64,000 nucleotides of DNA from Streptomyces angustmyceticus (GTDB lineage Bacteria; Actinomycetota; Actinomycetes; Streptomycetales; Streptomycetaceae), in the NCBI RefSeq assembly GCF_019933235.1, contig NZ_CP082945.1, forward strand, positions 6,609,501 to 6,673,500, read 5' to 3'. A program made the translations under genes and the position numbers. The notes under the pieces are model-generated. The model was given only the letters and a program-made list of their open reading frames with translations. It did no database searches and had not been told where the DNA came from. This document shows, one piece after another, positions 7,035 through 16,108 of the stretch (positions are counted from its first letter, which is position 1; every line of letters starts with the position of its first letter).

Positions 7035-10000
7035 ATGACCGACACCGGCCAGGTCCCGGGCGAGGGGCAGCCGGAGAACGCAGGCGGACATCCCGGGCAG
7101 CCGCAGCCGGCGGCCGCTCCCTCCCCTGCCGACGCCGGACCGACGGAGCTGCCGGGCCTGGTGCCCCCGCCCGGCGCATACCCCTACGTCGACCAGGCCG
7201 ACGGCGTCGCCGAGGACGACGATCTGCTGCTGATGCCGGGCGCCCAGGGCGCCTGGAGCGAGCAGCCGGCCCCCCAGCCGCTCCCGCAGCCGCAGGAGAC
7301 CCACCCGGGCCAGTACCCCCAGCAGGCCGCGCCGTTCGACGCCGCAGCCCAGGCCGCCACCGGCTTCGAGCCGATGCCCGCCCCGGCCGGCGACCACGAG
7401 AGCGGCGGCCGGGACTCCGGTTCCGTCGACCTCAGCGCCGTCCGGATCCCGCAGCCCGCCGCACCGCAGCAGCAGAGCCGCGCCGCCGCGCCCGCCACCC
7501 CCCAGCGCCGACCGCTGCACATGGGTCCGCCCGTCCCCGACCCGACCGGCGGAGTGGTCCGTTCGCTCGCCGACCGCGGACCGGCCGACGCGCCCGCCCA
7601 GCCCGCCGCGCGGCACGCCGGACCGCCCACCGGCGGACCCGAGTACTTCGACGCCCCGGCCGGCGGCCCCCAGGCCGCGGCCGGCGAGCAGCAGCCCGGC
7701 GCGGGCCTGCCGTACACCGAGCAGCCCTACGGCGAGGCGCCCGCGGCGGAGCAGACCTTCCCGGCGCCGTCGTACGGCCAGCAGCCCTACGGCGAGCAGA
7801 ACTACGGCGGGCAGCTGTCCGCCGAGCAGACCTACGGGGCCGCGGGCCAGGGCCCGTTGCCCGGCCCGCAGCTCGGCGAGATCCCGTCGCAGGTGCCGTC
7901 GTGGGACGAGGCGGCCGCCCAGGCCGCGGCCGCGGCCCCGCTTGCAGAAACGGTCGCCCCCGAGGCACCCGCCGCCCCTGCCGCCGAGGCGGCGCCCGTC
8001 CTGCCGGACCCGGCGCAGCCCGCCGAAGCGCTGCCTGCCGAGGCGCAGCCCGCCGAGGCGCTGCCCGTCGAGCACCCCCAGCCGATGCCGCTGCCGCCCG
8101 AGGGCGTGGCGGAGGCCGGTGACGCCGCGGCCGTCGCGGCAGCCACCGAGGCCGGTCAGGACGCGCCGGGCGAAGCCGCGGCAGCGACGCCCGAGCAGCC
8201 GCAGGACGTGGCCGCGGACGCCCTGCCGGACGCGGCCGAGGCCGGTCAGGACGGAGCGGCCGAGGCTGTCGGGACGGCCGAGCCCGCCGAGACGGTCGAG
8301 CCGGCTGCCGCGGCCGAGGCGGAAGCGGTTGTGCCGGACGCCCCGGTGGCGGATGCCGCCGTGCCGGAGGCGCCCGTGGCGGAGGCGCCCGTGGCGGCCC
8401 AGCAGCCCGAGGCGGTCGCCGCCGAGGGCCCGCAGCAGCCCGTGGACCAGAGCCTGCCCGCCGAAGCCGAAGCCGAAGCCGAAGCCGAAGCCGACGCCGG
8501 AGCCGCGGCCGACCCGGAGGCACAGGCGCAGCCCGCCGACGCCCCGGCCCCCGTCGCGCCCGAAGCCGTCGGCCCGGCGGAGGAGTTCGCCCCCGCCCAG
8601 CCGGCCGACGCCCCCGCCGATCCGGCCCCGGCGGCGCAGGACGAACAGCCCGCCGACCAGGGACCGGACGCGGACCCGGCCCCCGCCGCCGACGAGGCCC
8701 CGCCGCAGCCCGAGGCCGCGGCGCCCGAGGCGGTCACGCCCGAGGCCGCCGCGCCGGAGTCCGCTGCTGCGGGCGCCGCGCCCGAGGCAGCCCCCGCCGC
8801 CGAGGCCGCTACGGACGCCCCCGTGGCCGAGCCCGCCGTCGACCCGGCGCCCGTCACCGCCCCCCAGGGCCCCGCCGAGCAGCCCGCCGACGAGACCGGT
8901 GCGCCCGTGGACCAGGCGGAATCGGAGCAGCCGGACACGGAGCAGACCGTCATAGAGCCGCCCGAGGCGCAGGAACCGGCCGCCGGACAGCCGCAGTCCG
9001 GTGCCCCCGTGGACGCCGCCGGGCAGCAGACCGCGGAGGCGCCCGCAGCGCAGGCCGCGCCGCAGGACGCGGACCCCGCCGTCGCGGAACAGCCCGCGGC
9101 GGACGGCCCCGACACCCCCGGTCGGCCGGACGACCCGGTGGCCGAAGCGACTCCGGACACCGCCCCCGCCGCGGAGCCGGCGACCGGCGAACCCGCGGAC
9201 GCCGCCACGCCGGCGGACGCCGCGGAGCCCGCCGCTGACCCGGAGCCCGCGGCCCCCGAGGCCCCGGCCGCCGACGCCCCGCCCGTGGCCGTCCACATCC
9301 CGGCCCAGGCATCCGGCGAGCCGTCGTCCGTGGACGCCCCGGCCCCGCGCGCCGCGGCCGCCGAGCCCTCGACGGCCGGTCCCGCGCCCGACGCCCCCGC
9401 CGACGGGGCGCCCCACCAGCAGGACCTCGCCGAACTCGTCCAGCTCGGCGACGACCAGCCGCAGCCGGCCGGTGAGCGGTCCGACGACGGCGACCCCGAC
9501 GCCTCCGACGCGGCCGAGGTGCCGTCCCCGGCCGTCGGGTACGACGACTCCGAGCGCGCCGCCGTGCACCGCGTGATGCGCGAGCGCCGTGACATCCGCA
9601 ACGGCTTCCGCGGCGACCCCATCCCCAACGAAGTGCTGCTGCGCGTCCTGGAGGCGGCCCACACCGCCCCCAGCGTCGGCCACTCCCAGCCCTGGGACTT
9701 CGTGGTCATCCGCTCGGACGAGACCCGCGAGAAGATGCACCAGCTCGCCATGCGGCAGCGCGAGGCGTACGCCAAGTCGCTGCCCAAGGCGCGCGCCAAG
9801 CAGTTCCGCGAGCTGAAGATCGAGGCGATCCTCGAAACGCCGGTGAACATCGTCGTCACCGCCGACTCCACCCGTGGCGGCCGGCACACCCTCGGCCGCC
9901 ACACCCAGCCGCAGATGGCCCCCTACTCCTCCGCGCTCGCCGTCGAGAACCTCTGGCTCGCCGCCCGCGCCGAGGGCCTGGGCGTCGGCTGGGTCAGCTT

Positions 10001-11258
10001 CTTCGACGAGCGGGAGATGGTCCGCGAACTGGACCTTCCCGAGCACCTCGAAGTCGTCGCGTACCTCTGCATCGGCTACGTCGACGAGTTCCCCGAGGAG
10101 CCCGAGCTGCTGCAGGCCGGCTGGTCCAAGCGCCGCCCGCTGTCGTGGGTCGTCCACGAGGAGACCTACGGCCGGCGCGCGCTGCCCGGCGAAAGCCCGC
10201 ACGACCTGCTCCAGGAGACCCTGCAGGGCATCCGCCCGCTGGACGCCAAGGCGCTCGGCGAGGCCTGGGAGCGGCAGAAGCGGATGACCAAGCCCGCCGG
10301 GGCGCTCGGCATGCTGGAGATCATCTCCGCGCAGCTTTCCGGGCTGTCCCGCAAGTGCCCGCCGCCCATCCCGGAGCCCGCCGCCGTGGCGATCTTCGCC
10401 GGGGACCACGGCGTCCACGCCCAGGGCGTGACCCCCTGGCCCCAGGAGGTCACCGGCCAGATGGTCGCCAACTTCCTGGGCGGCGGCGCGGTCTGCAACG
10501 CCTTCGCCAACCAGGTCGGCGCCGAGGTCTGCGTCGTGGACGTCGGCGTCGCGAGCGACCTGCCCGCCACCCCGGGGCTGCTGCCCCGCAAGGTCCGCGC
10601 CGGCACCGACGACTTCACGGCCGGCCCGGCGATGACCCAGGAGGACGTGCTCAAGGCCATCGAGGTCGGCATCGACACCGCCCGCGACCTCGTCGCGGCC
10701 GGCAACAAGGCGCTGCTCACGGGCGAGATGGGCATCGCCAACACCACCACCTCCGCCGCGCTGATCGCCGTCTACACCGGCGTCGACCCGGTCGAGGTCA
10801 CCGGCCGCGGCACCGGCATCAACGACGAGACCCACGCCCGCAAGGTCGATGTCGTCCGCCGCGCGCTGGAACTCCACCAGCCCGACCCGGCCGACCCCAT
10901 CGGCGTCCTCGCCGCGGTCGGCGGCCTGGAACACGCCGCCCTCGTCGGACTGATCCTCGGCGGCGCCTCGCTGCGCACGCCGGTGATCCTCGACGGAGTC
11001 AGCGCCGGTGCCGCCGCCCTGGTCGCCCGCGCCATCGCCCCCGAGGCGCTGGCCGCCTGCATCGCGGGACACCGCAGCGCCGAGCCGGGCCATGTCGCGG
11101 CCCTCAACAAGCTGGGCCTGCGCCCGCTGGTCGACCTCGACCTGCGCCTCGGCGAGGGCACCGGCGCGCTGCTCGCGCTGCCCGTGGTGCAGAGCGCCGC
11201 CCGCGCCATGCACGAGGTCGCCACCTTCGACTCGGCCGGAGTGACCGAGAAGACCTGA
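7035..11258 (+). CDS. cobT: BluB-CobT fusion with ~835-residue low-complexity N-terminus
   Basis: A 1407-residue protein for lower-ligand activation in cobalamin synthesis. Residues 1 to ~835 are almost only Ala, Pro, Glu, Gln, Asp and Gly, with short repeats such as five EA pairs and many AEAPAAE-like units, and are predicted to be disordered. About 836-1055 is a nitroreductase fold of the BluB type (RRDIRNGFRGDPIP, THTAPSVGHSQPWDF-like core, WLAARAEGLGVGWVSFF), which makes 5,6-dimethylbenzimidazole from FMN. About 1062-1395 is CobT, nicotinate-nucleotide:DMB phosphoribosyltransferase (FAGDHGVHAQGVTPWP, GEMGIANTTTSAAL, GRGTGINDE, LDGVSAGAAALVA, AGHRSAEPGH). ATG 7035 has a GAGGGG site 6 bases upstream. 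The fusion suggests direct hand-over of DMB. The tail's role is unknown. Confidence 0.9.
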   Translation: MTDTGQVPGEGQPENAGGHPGQPQPAAAPSPADAGPTELPGLVPPPGAYPYVDQADGVAEDDDLLLMPGAQGAWSEQPAPQPLPQPQETHPGQYPQQAAPFDAAAQAATGFEPMPAPAGDHESGGRDSGSVDLSAVRIPQPAAPQQQSRAAAPATPQRRPLHMGPPVPDPTGGVVRSLADRGPADAPAQPAARHAGPPTGGPEYFDAPAGGPQAAAGEQQPGAGLPYTEQPYGEAPAAEQTFPAPSYGQQPYGEQNYGGQLSAEQTYGAAGQGPLPGPQLGEIPSQVPSWDEAAAQAAAAAPLAETVAPEAPAAPAAEAAPVLPDPAQPAEALPAEAQPAEALPVEHPQPMPLPPEGVAEAGDAAAVAAATEAGQDAPGEAAAATPEQPQDVAADALPDAAEAGQDGAAEAVGTAEPAETVEPAAAAEAEAVVPDAPVADAAVPEAPVAEAPVAAQQPEAVAAEGPQQPVDQSLPAEAEAEAEAEADAGAAADPEAQAQPADAPAPVAPEAVGPAEEFAPAQPADAPADPAPAAQDEQPADQGPDADPAPAADEAPPQPEAAAPEAVTPEAAAPESAAAGAAPEAAPAAEAATDAPVAEPAVDPAPVTAPQGPAEQPADETGAPVDQAESEQPDTEQTVIEPPEAQEPAAGQPQSGAPVDAAGQQTAEAPAAQAAPQDADPAVAEQPAADGPDTPGRPDDPVAEATPDTAPAAEPATGEPADAATPADAAEPAADPEPAAPEAPAADAPPVAVHIPAQASGEPSSVDAPAPRAAAAEPSTAGPAPDAPADGAPHQQDLAELVQLGDDQPQPAGERSDDGDPDASDAAEVPSPAVGYDDSERAAVHRVMRERRDIRNGFRGDPIPNEVLLRVLEAAHTAPSVGHSQPWDFVVIRSDETREKMHQLAMRQREAYAKSLPKARAKQFRELKIEAILETPVNIVVTADSTRGGRHTLGRHTQPQMAPYSSALAVENLWLAARAEGLGVGWVSFFDEREMVRELDLPEHLEVVAYLCIGYVDEFPEEPELLQAGWSKRRPLSWVVHEETYGRRALPGESPHDLLQETLQGIRPLDAKALGEAWERQKRMTKPAGALGMLEIISAQLSGLSRKCPPPIPEPAAVAIFAGDHGVHAQGVTPWPQEVTGQMVANFLGGGAVCNAFANQVGAEVCVVDVGVASDLPATPGLLPRKVRAGTDDFTAGPAMTQEDVLKAIEVGIDTARDLVAAGNKALLTGEMGIANTTTSAALIAVYTGVDPVEVTGRGTGINDETHARKVDVVRRALELHQPDPADPIGVLAAVGGLEHAALVGLILGGASLRTPVILDGVSAGAAALVARAIAPEALAACIAGHRSAEPGHVAALNKLGLRPLVDLDLRLGEGTGALLALPVVQSAARAMHEVATFDSAGVTEKT
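8460..8489 (+). repeat. five tandem GCCGAA units inside the BluB-CobT tail
   Basis: Five perfect copies of the hexamer GCCGAA (Ala-Glu) in frame, followed by GCCGAC GCC. It marks the repeat-driven growth of the acidic Ala-rich tail. Length variation between strains by slippage would be expected. Confidence 0.85.
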
Positions 11259-11280
11259 TCAGGCCCCACCTCCGCATGAC

Positions 11281-11315
11281 CCCCGGCCCGCAGCCCCATA
11301 GGCTGTGGGCCGGGG
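11281..11315 (+). terminator. hairpin after BluB-CobT gene
   Basis: A 15-bp stem (11281-11295 with 11301-11315, including one G-T wobble) and a 5-base loop lie 22 bases after the stop. It probably ends the cobT message, leaving the following gene to its own promoter. Confidence 0.75.
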
Positions 11316-11418
11316 CCGTACCACCGCCCCGGGCCGTCCCCCGCACCAGCCGCTCCAGAGCCGCAGCGGCTGCGCCGGCCGCCGAACCCGCAGCATCCGC
11401 ACAAGGAGCCCTACCGCC

Positions 11419-12657
11419 ATGGCCGATCACGCCGCCGAACACGCCGCCTACCCCGTCGGACTGCGGCTGTCCGGCCGCCGGGTGGTCGTCCTGGGCGCCG
11501 GACAGGTCGCCCAGCGCCGGCTCCCGTCCCTCGTCGCCGCGGGGGCCGACGTCCTGCTGATCTCCCCGTCCGCCACCCCGTCCGTCGAGGCGATGGCCGA
11601 CGCCGGCGAGGTCCGCTGGGAGCGCCGCCGTTACCGGCACGGCGACCTCGACGGCGCCTGGTACGCCCTGATCTCCACCGACGACCCGGAGGCCAACACC
11701 GCCGCGTCCCAGGAGGCCGAGGACCGCCGGGTGTGGTGCGTACGCTCCGACGACGCCGAGGCGGCCACCGCCTGGACCCCGGCCACCGGCCGCAGCGAGG
11801 GCGTCACCGTCGCCGTGCTCACCGGCCGCGACCCGCGCCGCTCCGCCGCCGTGCGCGACGCCATCGTCGAGGGCCTGCGCGACGGCAGCCTCGCCGCCCC
11901 GCACCACCGCCGCCCGCACACCCCGGGCGTGGCGCTGGTCGGCGGCGGTCCCGGCGACCCCGACCTGATCACCGTCCGCGGCCGCCGGCTGCTGGCCGAG
12001 GCCGACGTCGTGATCGCCGACCGGCTCGGCCCCCGCGACCTGCTCGCCGAACTCCCGCCGCATGTCGAGGTCATCGACGCCGCAAAGATCCCCTACGGGC
12101 GGTTCATGGCCCAGGAGGCCATCAACAACGCGCTGATCGAGCACGCGAAGGCCGGCAAGGCCGTGGTCCGGCTCAAGGGCGGTGACCCGTTCGTCTTCGG
12201 CCGCGGCATGGAGGAGGCCCAGGCGCTCGCCGAGGCCGGCATCCCCTGCACCGTCGTCCCCGGCATCTCCAGCACCATCTCGGTGCCCGGCGCCGCCGGC
12301 ATCCCCGTCACCCACCGCGGCGTCGCCCACGAGTTCACCGTCGTCAGCGGCCATGTCGCCCCCGACGACGCGCGCTCGCTGGTCGACTGGCCGTCGCTCG
12401 CCAAGCTGCGCGGCACCCTCGTGGTCCTGATGGGTGTCGAGAACAGCGGCGCCATCGCCGCCAAGCTGATCGAGCACGGCCGCCCCGCCGGCACCCCCGC
12501 CGCCGTCATCCAGGAGGGGACCACCGCCGCCCAGCGCCGGGTCGACGCCACCCTCGCCACGCTCGGCGAGACCGTACGGGCCGAGGGCGTCCGCCCGCCG
12601 GCCGTCATCGTCATCGGCGACGTCGTCGCCGTCGCGGCCGCGCCCACCCACACGTAA
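11419..12657 (+). CDS. cobA: precorrin-2 dehydrogenase / uroporphyrinogen-III C-methyltransferase (CysG/CobA-like)
   Basis: A 412-residue bifunctional protein at the entry to corrin and siroheme synthesis. Residues ~10-165 are the CysG N-terminal dehydrogenase/ferrochelatase region with an NAD-binding motif (VVVLGAGQVAQRRLPSLVAAGADV). Residues ~172-405 are the SAM-dependent SUMT, with VALVGGGPGDPDLITVRG, VVIADRLG, VRLKGGDPFVFGRGMEE and VPGISSTISVPGAAGIPVTHRG. ATG 11419 is preceded by AAGGAG and starts a sensible N-terminus (ADHAAEHAAYPVGLRL). An upstream in-frame extension to 11305 runs through the terminator hairpin tail and is not favoured. It supplies precorrin-2 both to CobL/CobT-type steps and to siroheme, so it may serve sulfite/nitrite reduction as well. 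Confidence 0.92.
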   Translation: MADHAAEHAAYPVGLRLSGRRVVVLGAGQVAQRRLPSLVAAGADVLLISPSATPSVEAMADAGEVRWERRRYRHGDLDGAWYALISTDDPEANTAASQEAEDRRVWCVRSDDAEAATAWTPATGRSEGVTVAVLTGRDPRRSAAVRDAIVEGLRDGSLAAPHHRRPHTPGVALVGGGPGDPDLITVRGRRLLAEADVVIADRLGPRDLLAELPPHVEVIDAAKIPYGRFMAQEAINNALIEHAKAGKAVVRLKGGDPFVFGRGMEEAQALAEAGIPCTVVPGISSTISVPGAAGIPVTHRGVAHEFTVVSGHVAPDDARSLVDWPSLAKLRGTLVVLMGVENSGAIAAKLIEHGRPAGTPAAVIQEGTTAAQRRVDATLATLGETVRAEGVRPPAVIVIGDVVAVAAAPTHT

Positions 12658-12710
12658 CCGATCCCGTACGCGGTATGTGATCCCCGACTCCGACAAGGCA
12701 CTCTCTCCCC

Positions 12711-13526
12711 GTGGCAGAAATCATCACCGTCGACGACCCGGACGACCCGCGGCTGGCCGACTACACCGGCCTGACCGACGTCGAACTGCGGCGCCGGCGC
12801 GAGCCCGCGGAAGGGCTCTTCATCGCCGAGGGCGAGAAGGTCATCCGGCGGGCCCGGCACGCCGGCTACGCGATGCGCTCCATGCTCCTCTCGGCCAAGT
12901 GGGTCGACGTCATGCGCGATGTGATCGACGAAGTCCCGGCACCGGTCTACGCCGTCAGCCCCGCCCTCGCCGAGCGGGTGACGGGCTATCACGTGCACCG
13001 CGGCGCGCTGGCCTCCATGCAGCGCAAGCCGCTGCCGGACGCCACCGAACTCCTCGCCGGCGCCCGGCGCATCGTCGTCATGGAAGCGGTCAACGACCAC
13101 ACCAACATCGGTGCGATCTTCCGCAGCGCGGCGGCGCTGGGCATGGACGCGGTGCTGCTCTCCCCGGACTGTGCCGACCCGCTCTACCGCCGCTCGGTGA
13201 AGGTCTCGATGGGCGCGGTCTTCTCGGTGCCGTACGCCCGCCTGGAGAGCTGGCCCCGGGACCTGGCCGCCGTACGGGAAGCGGGCTTCAAGCTGCTCGC
13301 CCTCACCCCGGCCGAGCGGGCCACCGGCATCGACGAGGCCGCGGTGCACACCCTGGAGCGCGCCGCGCTGATGCTGGGCGCCGAGGGCGGCGGCCTGAGC
13401 ACCGGCGCCCTGCGGGCCGCCGATGAATGGGTCCGCATCCCGATGGCGCACGGCGTGGACTCGCTCAACGTCGGAGCGGCCGCCGCGGTGGCGTTCTACG
13501 CGGTGGCGGCGGGCCGCCGGGCGTAG
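12711..13526 (+). CDS. TrmH/SpoU-family RNA 2'-O-methyltransferase
   Basis: A 271-residue SPOUT methyltransferase. The N-terminal ~110 residues (RREPAEGLFIAEGEKVIRRA) are the substrate-binding domain. The C-terminal knotted SAM domain shows the three family motifs: motif 1 NDHTNIGAIFRSAAALGMDA, motif 2 LMLGAEGGGLS and motif 3 VRIPMAHGVDSLNVGAAAAV. The target base in rRNA or tRNA cannot be inferred. The GTG at 12711 is the first start giving the usual N-terminus. No clear ribosome site precedes it, so the message may be short-leadered. It is convergent with the kinase gene at 13714. Confidence 0.88.
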   Translation: MAEIITVDDPDDPRLADYTGLTDVELRRRREPAEGLFIAEGEKVIRRARHAGYAMRSMLLSAKWVDVMRDVIDEVPAPVYAVSPALAERVTGYHVHRGALASMQRKPLPDATELLAGARRIVVMEAVNDHTNIGAIFRSAAALGMDAVLLSPDCADPLYRRSVKVSMGAVFSVPYARLESWPRDLAAVREAGFKLLALTPAERATGIDEAAVHTLERAALMLGAEGGGLSTGALRAADEWVRIPMAHGVDSLNVGAAAAVAFYAVAAGRRA

Positions 13527-13531
13527 GCCGC

Positions 13532-13605
13532 GTCCCGCGCGCGCCCCGGCATAGGCCCCGCCCCGCGCCCCGGCGCAGGACCCGTCCCGCGCCCCGGCGC
13601 AGGAT
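13532..13605. repeat. short 24-base GC-rich tandem repeats after the methyltransferase gene
   Basis: The unit CCGCGCCCCGGCGCAGGA recurs with a 24-base period at about 13563 and 13587, with a diverged copy at about 13534. It lies between convergent genes. No hairpin strong enough to call a terminator was seen in 13527-13713. Confidence 0.5.
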
Positions 13606-13713
13606 CGCTCTCCGCACCCCGCCGAAGACCCGTTCCCGCCCCGCGAGCGCCTCCCTGACGGGAATACCACCCCACCCCACCGAGTTGAGGCTCCGCAGGG
13701 GGCCTCCCCACCC

Positions 13714-15066
13714 CTAAGGGTTCTGTTCCCCCACCCCGTAGGGCATGCCCACCGCCGCGGCGGAGGCGTCCGGCACCGAGTGCGGCACGCCCAGCCCATG
13801 GGCGGCCGGCCCCTGGCACCCCTGGGCGGCCGCGATACCGAGCGCCACCAGCAGCGTCACCACCACGAACACGATGACGCGCTGGCGCAGCAGCCGGCGG
13901 TCGGGGCCCGGCCGGCGCCCGCCCGACGTCGTCCGCACCGGGGTGCGCGTGCCGCTGCGGCCGGGCGGCCCGGCACCCGGTACCCGCCGCGCCGTGCGCC
14001 CGCCGGGCCGCCGGGGGTTGCGCCCCGCCGCCGAGGCCGGGCCGGACGGCCGTGCGTTCCGCGGCGCCGGGGGCCGGGACGGGTGCGGACGCGGCGCGGA
14101 GGCGCCGGCCGTCCCCCGCTCGGTGCGCTGGCGCGCGTACTCCTCGGCCCGCTGCCCGGTCGGCCGGTCCGTGGGACGGCGCTCCCCGCGCTCCCAACCG
14201 GCCCCGGCACCGGCTCCGTTCTCCAGCAGCCCGCCCGACGGGCCGTGCGCCTCGCGGGCCGCGATCTCCTTGAGGCGCAGCGACAGCGACAGGGTGCTGG
14301 GGCGGTCCGCCGGATCCTTGGCCAGGCACGAGGCGAGCAGCGGCGCCAAGGCGTCCGGCACCCCGGCGAGCTGTGCCTCCTCGTGGACCACGCGGTAGAG
14401 CATGACCTCCGAACTTCCCTGCCCGAAGGGGGAGTCCGCGGTACAGGCGTAGGCGAGGGTGGCGCCCAGCGCGAAGATGTCCGTCGCCGGTGTCACCGCG
14501 GCCCCGCGCACCTGCTCCGGCGCCAGGAAGCCCGGCGAGCCGACGGCCGTGCCGACGTGGGTCAGGGTGCTGGCGCCGGTCGCCCAGGCGATACCGAAGT
14601 CGATGATCCGCGGGCCCTTGGGCGACAGCAGGATGTTGGACGGCTTCAGGTCGCGGTGCACCACGCCCGCGTCATGGACGGCCAGCAGGCCCTCGGAGAG
14701 CGCGGCGCCGACCGAGGCGACCTGCGCGGGCGACAGCGGGCCCTCTTCGTTGACCTTGTCGTGCAGCGAGGGCCCCGGGACGTACTGGGTGGCGAACCAG
14801 GGGCGGTCCGCGTCGAGATCGGCCGCGACCAGCCGGGCCGTACAGCCGCCGCGGATCCGCCGGGCGGCCGAGACCTCCCGCGCGAACCGGGAGCGGAACT
14901 CCTGATCCTCCGCCAGGTCCGGGCGGATCACCTTGAGGGCCACCCGCTGCCCGCGCTTGTCCGAGCCGAGGTAGACCACGCCCATCCCGCCCGCGCCGAG
15001 CCGGCGGTGCAGCCGGAACGTCCCGACGACACGCGGGTCCTCGCGTCGGAGCCGCATCATCGCCAT
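13714..15066 (-). CDS. Ser/Thr protein kinase (PknB-like), one membrane span
   Basis: A 450-residue Hanks-type kinase. The kinase domain spans about residues 14-270: glycine loop LGAGGMGVVYLG, catalytic Lys in VALKVI, HRDLKPSN catalytic loop, DFG in IIDFGIAWA, and APEQ in PGFLAPEQV. It is followed by a ~110-residue Pro/Arg/Gly-rich linker, one transmembrane segment at about 393-411 (VIVFVVVTLLVALGIAAA), and only ~37 residues outside the cell, with no PASTA or other sensor domain. The ATG 15066 is preceded by a GGGGA site. It is divergent from a small membrane-protein gene across a 610-base gap. Its ligand and targets are unknown. Confidence 0.92.
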   Translation of the reverse strand: MAMMRLRREDPRVVGTFRLHRRLGAGGMGVVYLGSDKRGQRVALKVIRPDLAEDQEFRSRFAREVSAARRIRGGCTARLVAADLDADRPWFATQYVPGPSLHDKVNEEGPLSPAQVASVGAALSEGLLAVHDAGVVHRDLKPSNILLSPKGPRIIDFGIAWATGASTLTHVGTAVGSPGFLAPEQVRGAAVTPATDIFALGATLAYACTADSPFGQGSSEVMLYRVVHEEAQLAGVPDALAPLLASCLAKDPADRPSTLSLSLRLKEIAAREAHGPSGGLLENGAGAGAGWERGERRPTDRPTGQRAEEYARQRTERGTAGASAPRPHPSRPPAPRNARPSGPASAAGRNPRRPGGRTARRVPGAGPPGRSGTRTPVRTTSGGRRPGPDRRLLRQRVIVFVVVTLLVALGIAAAQGCQGPAAHGLGVPHSVPDASAAAVGMPYGVGEQNP

Positions 15067-15676
15067 GTCCGTCCCCTACCTGCGGTGGGGAGCCCCCTCC
15101 GCTGCCAACCGTCTGACGTGGCACAGCTTACGGATTGACGGCTCGCTGTGCTGAGAGGCCGCGCATGCGTCGGCGGCCGGATTGCCGGTGGCGGGGTGCG
15201 ATGCCCCGGGCGCGGGAGGAAAATCCGGCCGCCGGGCGTCCCGCCGTCCCCTAGGGGTTCCAATGATCCGCCGCAGAAGGGGGATTGACGGGATGAAGGG
15301 GGATCCGGTCGCTTTGGCGCCGGATGCCCGGGATACGGCCAAGGGGCGGAAAGCGGGGGTGGACGGGGCCGCCCGAAGGGGCGGGACCGCGGGGCACGGG
15401 GGAGCGCCCGACGTGAGCGAGGTCACCCTCAGGAGTGCGCGGGCCGGGGAGGCGCGACGGTCCCCCGTGGGGGAGACCCCCCAGGAGCCGGAGGCGCTCT
15501 CCACCCAGGGGAGTACACGGGGCGCGGACCCCTCATCCTCCCGGAGGCCGACCAATCGGTACGACGGCATGACGCCCGCCGCCCGCCGCATGCCTACTGT
15601 GGTTACCAGCGGCGGGCGCAGCACTCGTCCCCCGAGGTCAGACGCCCGCCGCCCCAGTCACGACGGGAGCGGGAAG
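15067..15676. other. 610-base intergenic region between divergent genes
   Basis: No convincing gene. Frames are open here but look like chance openings in GC-rich DNA, with no family-like protein in either direction. It contains a small palindrome TCCCCCGTGGGGGA at 15461-15474, next to a C-rich run, and a TACTGT at 15595-15600 that could be a -10 box for the small membrane gene. I see no recognisable RNA gene. Confidence 0.5.
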
Positions 15677-15886
15677 ATGACGGAGACCTCAGGGCGGACG
15701 GCCCTTCGGGCGCAGGGGCGGCGAGCCGCCGCGGCGCTCGGCGGCCGGCAGCCCTCCGGCACCCGCCATCCCCTTGTCGCAGTGGCCATCGTGCTGCCGC
15801 TGGCGAGCGTTCTCACCGTGGTCTTCGGCGGCTGGGAGGCCGTCGTCACACAGGCGTCGTCCGTGGTCGGAATGCTGGGGCGCTGA
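15677..15886 (+). CDS. small single-span membrane protein, 69 residues
   Basis: ATG 15677 follows a GGGAG...GGGAAG ribosome-binding region. The protein has a basic N-terminus (RAQGRRAAAALGGRQPSGTR), one clear transmembrane helix at about residues 31-52 (HPLVAVAIVLPLASVLTVVF) and a short tail ending VVGMLGR. It would insert with the N-terminus in the cytoplasm by the positive-inside rule. No family is recognised. The same frame stays open upstream to 15182, but that extension is compositionally unlike protein, so the short form is preferred. Confidence 0.6.
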   Translation: MTETSGRTALRAQGRRAAAALGGRQPSGTRHPLVAVAIVLPLASVLTVVFGGWEAVVTQASSVVGMLGR

Positions 15887-16108
15887 GCGGCGCCCCGGTC
15901 CCGGGAGAGCGGCCCGGGACGGGACCTCCGGCGGAATACCCCGTGGGGACGGGGGTGCGGCGGACGGCACGAGGGCCGGGCATCTGGGGAGATGCCCGGC
16001 CATCGGGCTTTCCCGGCCCGCCCGCGGCGCGCGTACGATCCCTCGGGGCCGCCCGCGGCCCGCACACCGTTCACGGCGCGACCGGCCCGCGCAGGACTCG
16101 GGGGAACG

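Noticed and set aside
6954..11213. A very long open frame (over 1400 codons) on the minus strand opposite the BluB-CobT gene
   Set aside because: It mirrors the repeat-rich coding strand, its protein is Gly/Arg/Leu/Val-poor in any family pattern, and the plus-strand frame contains two known enzymes.
15182..15676. Upstream extension of the 69-residue membrane protein to a 234-residue one
   Set aside because: The extra part is compositionally random (Arg/Gly/Pro/Thr), lacks a ribosome site, and the ATG at 15677 has a good one.
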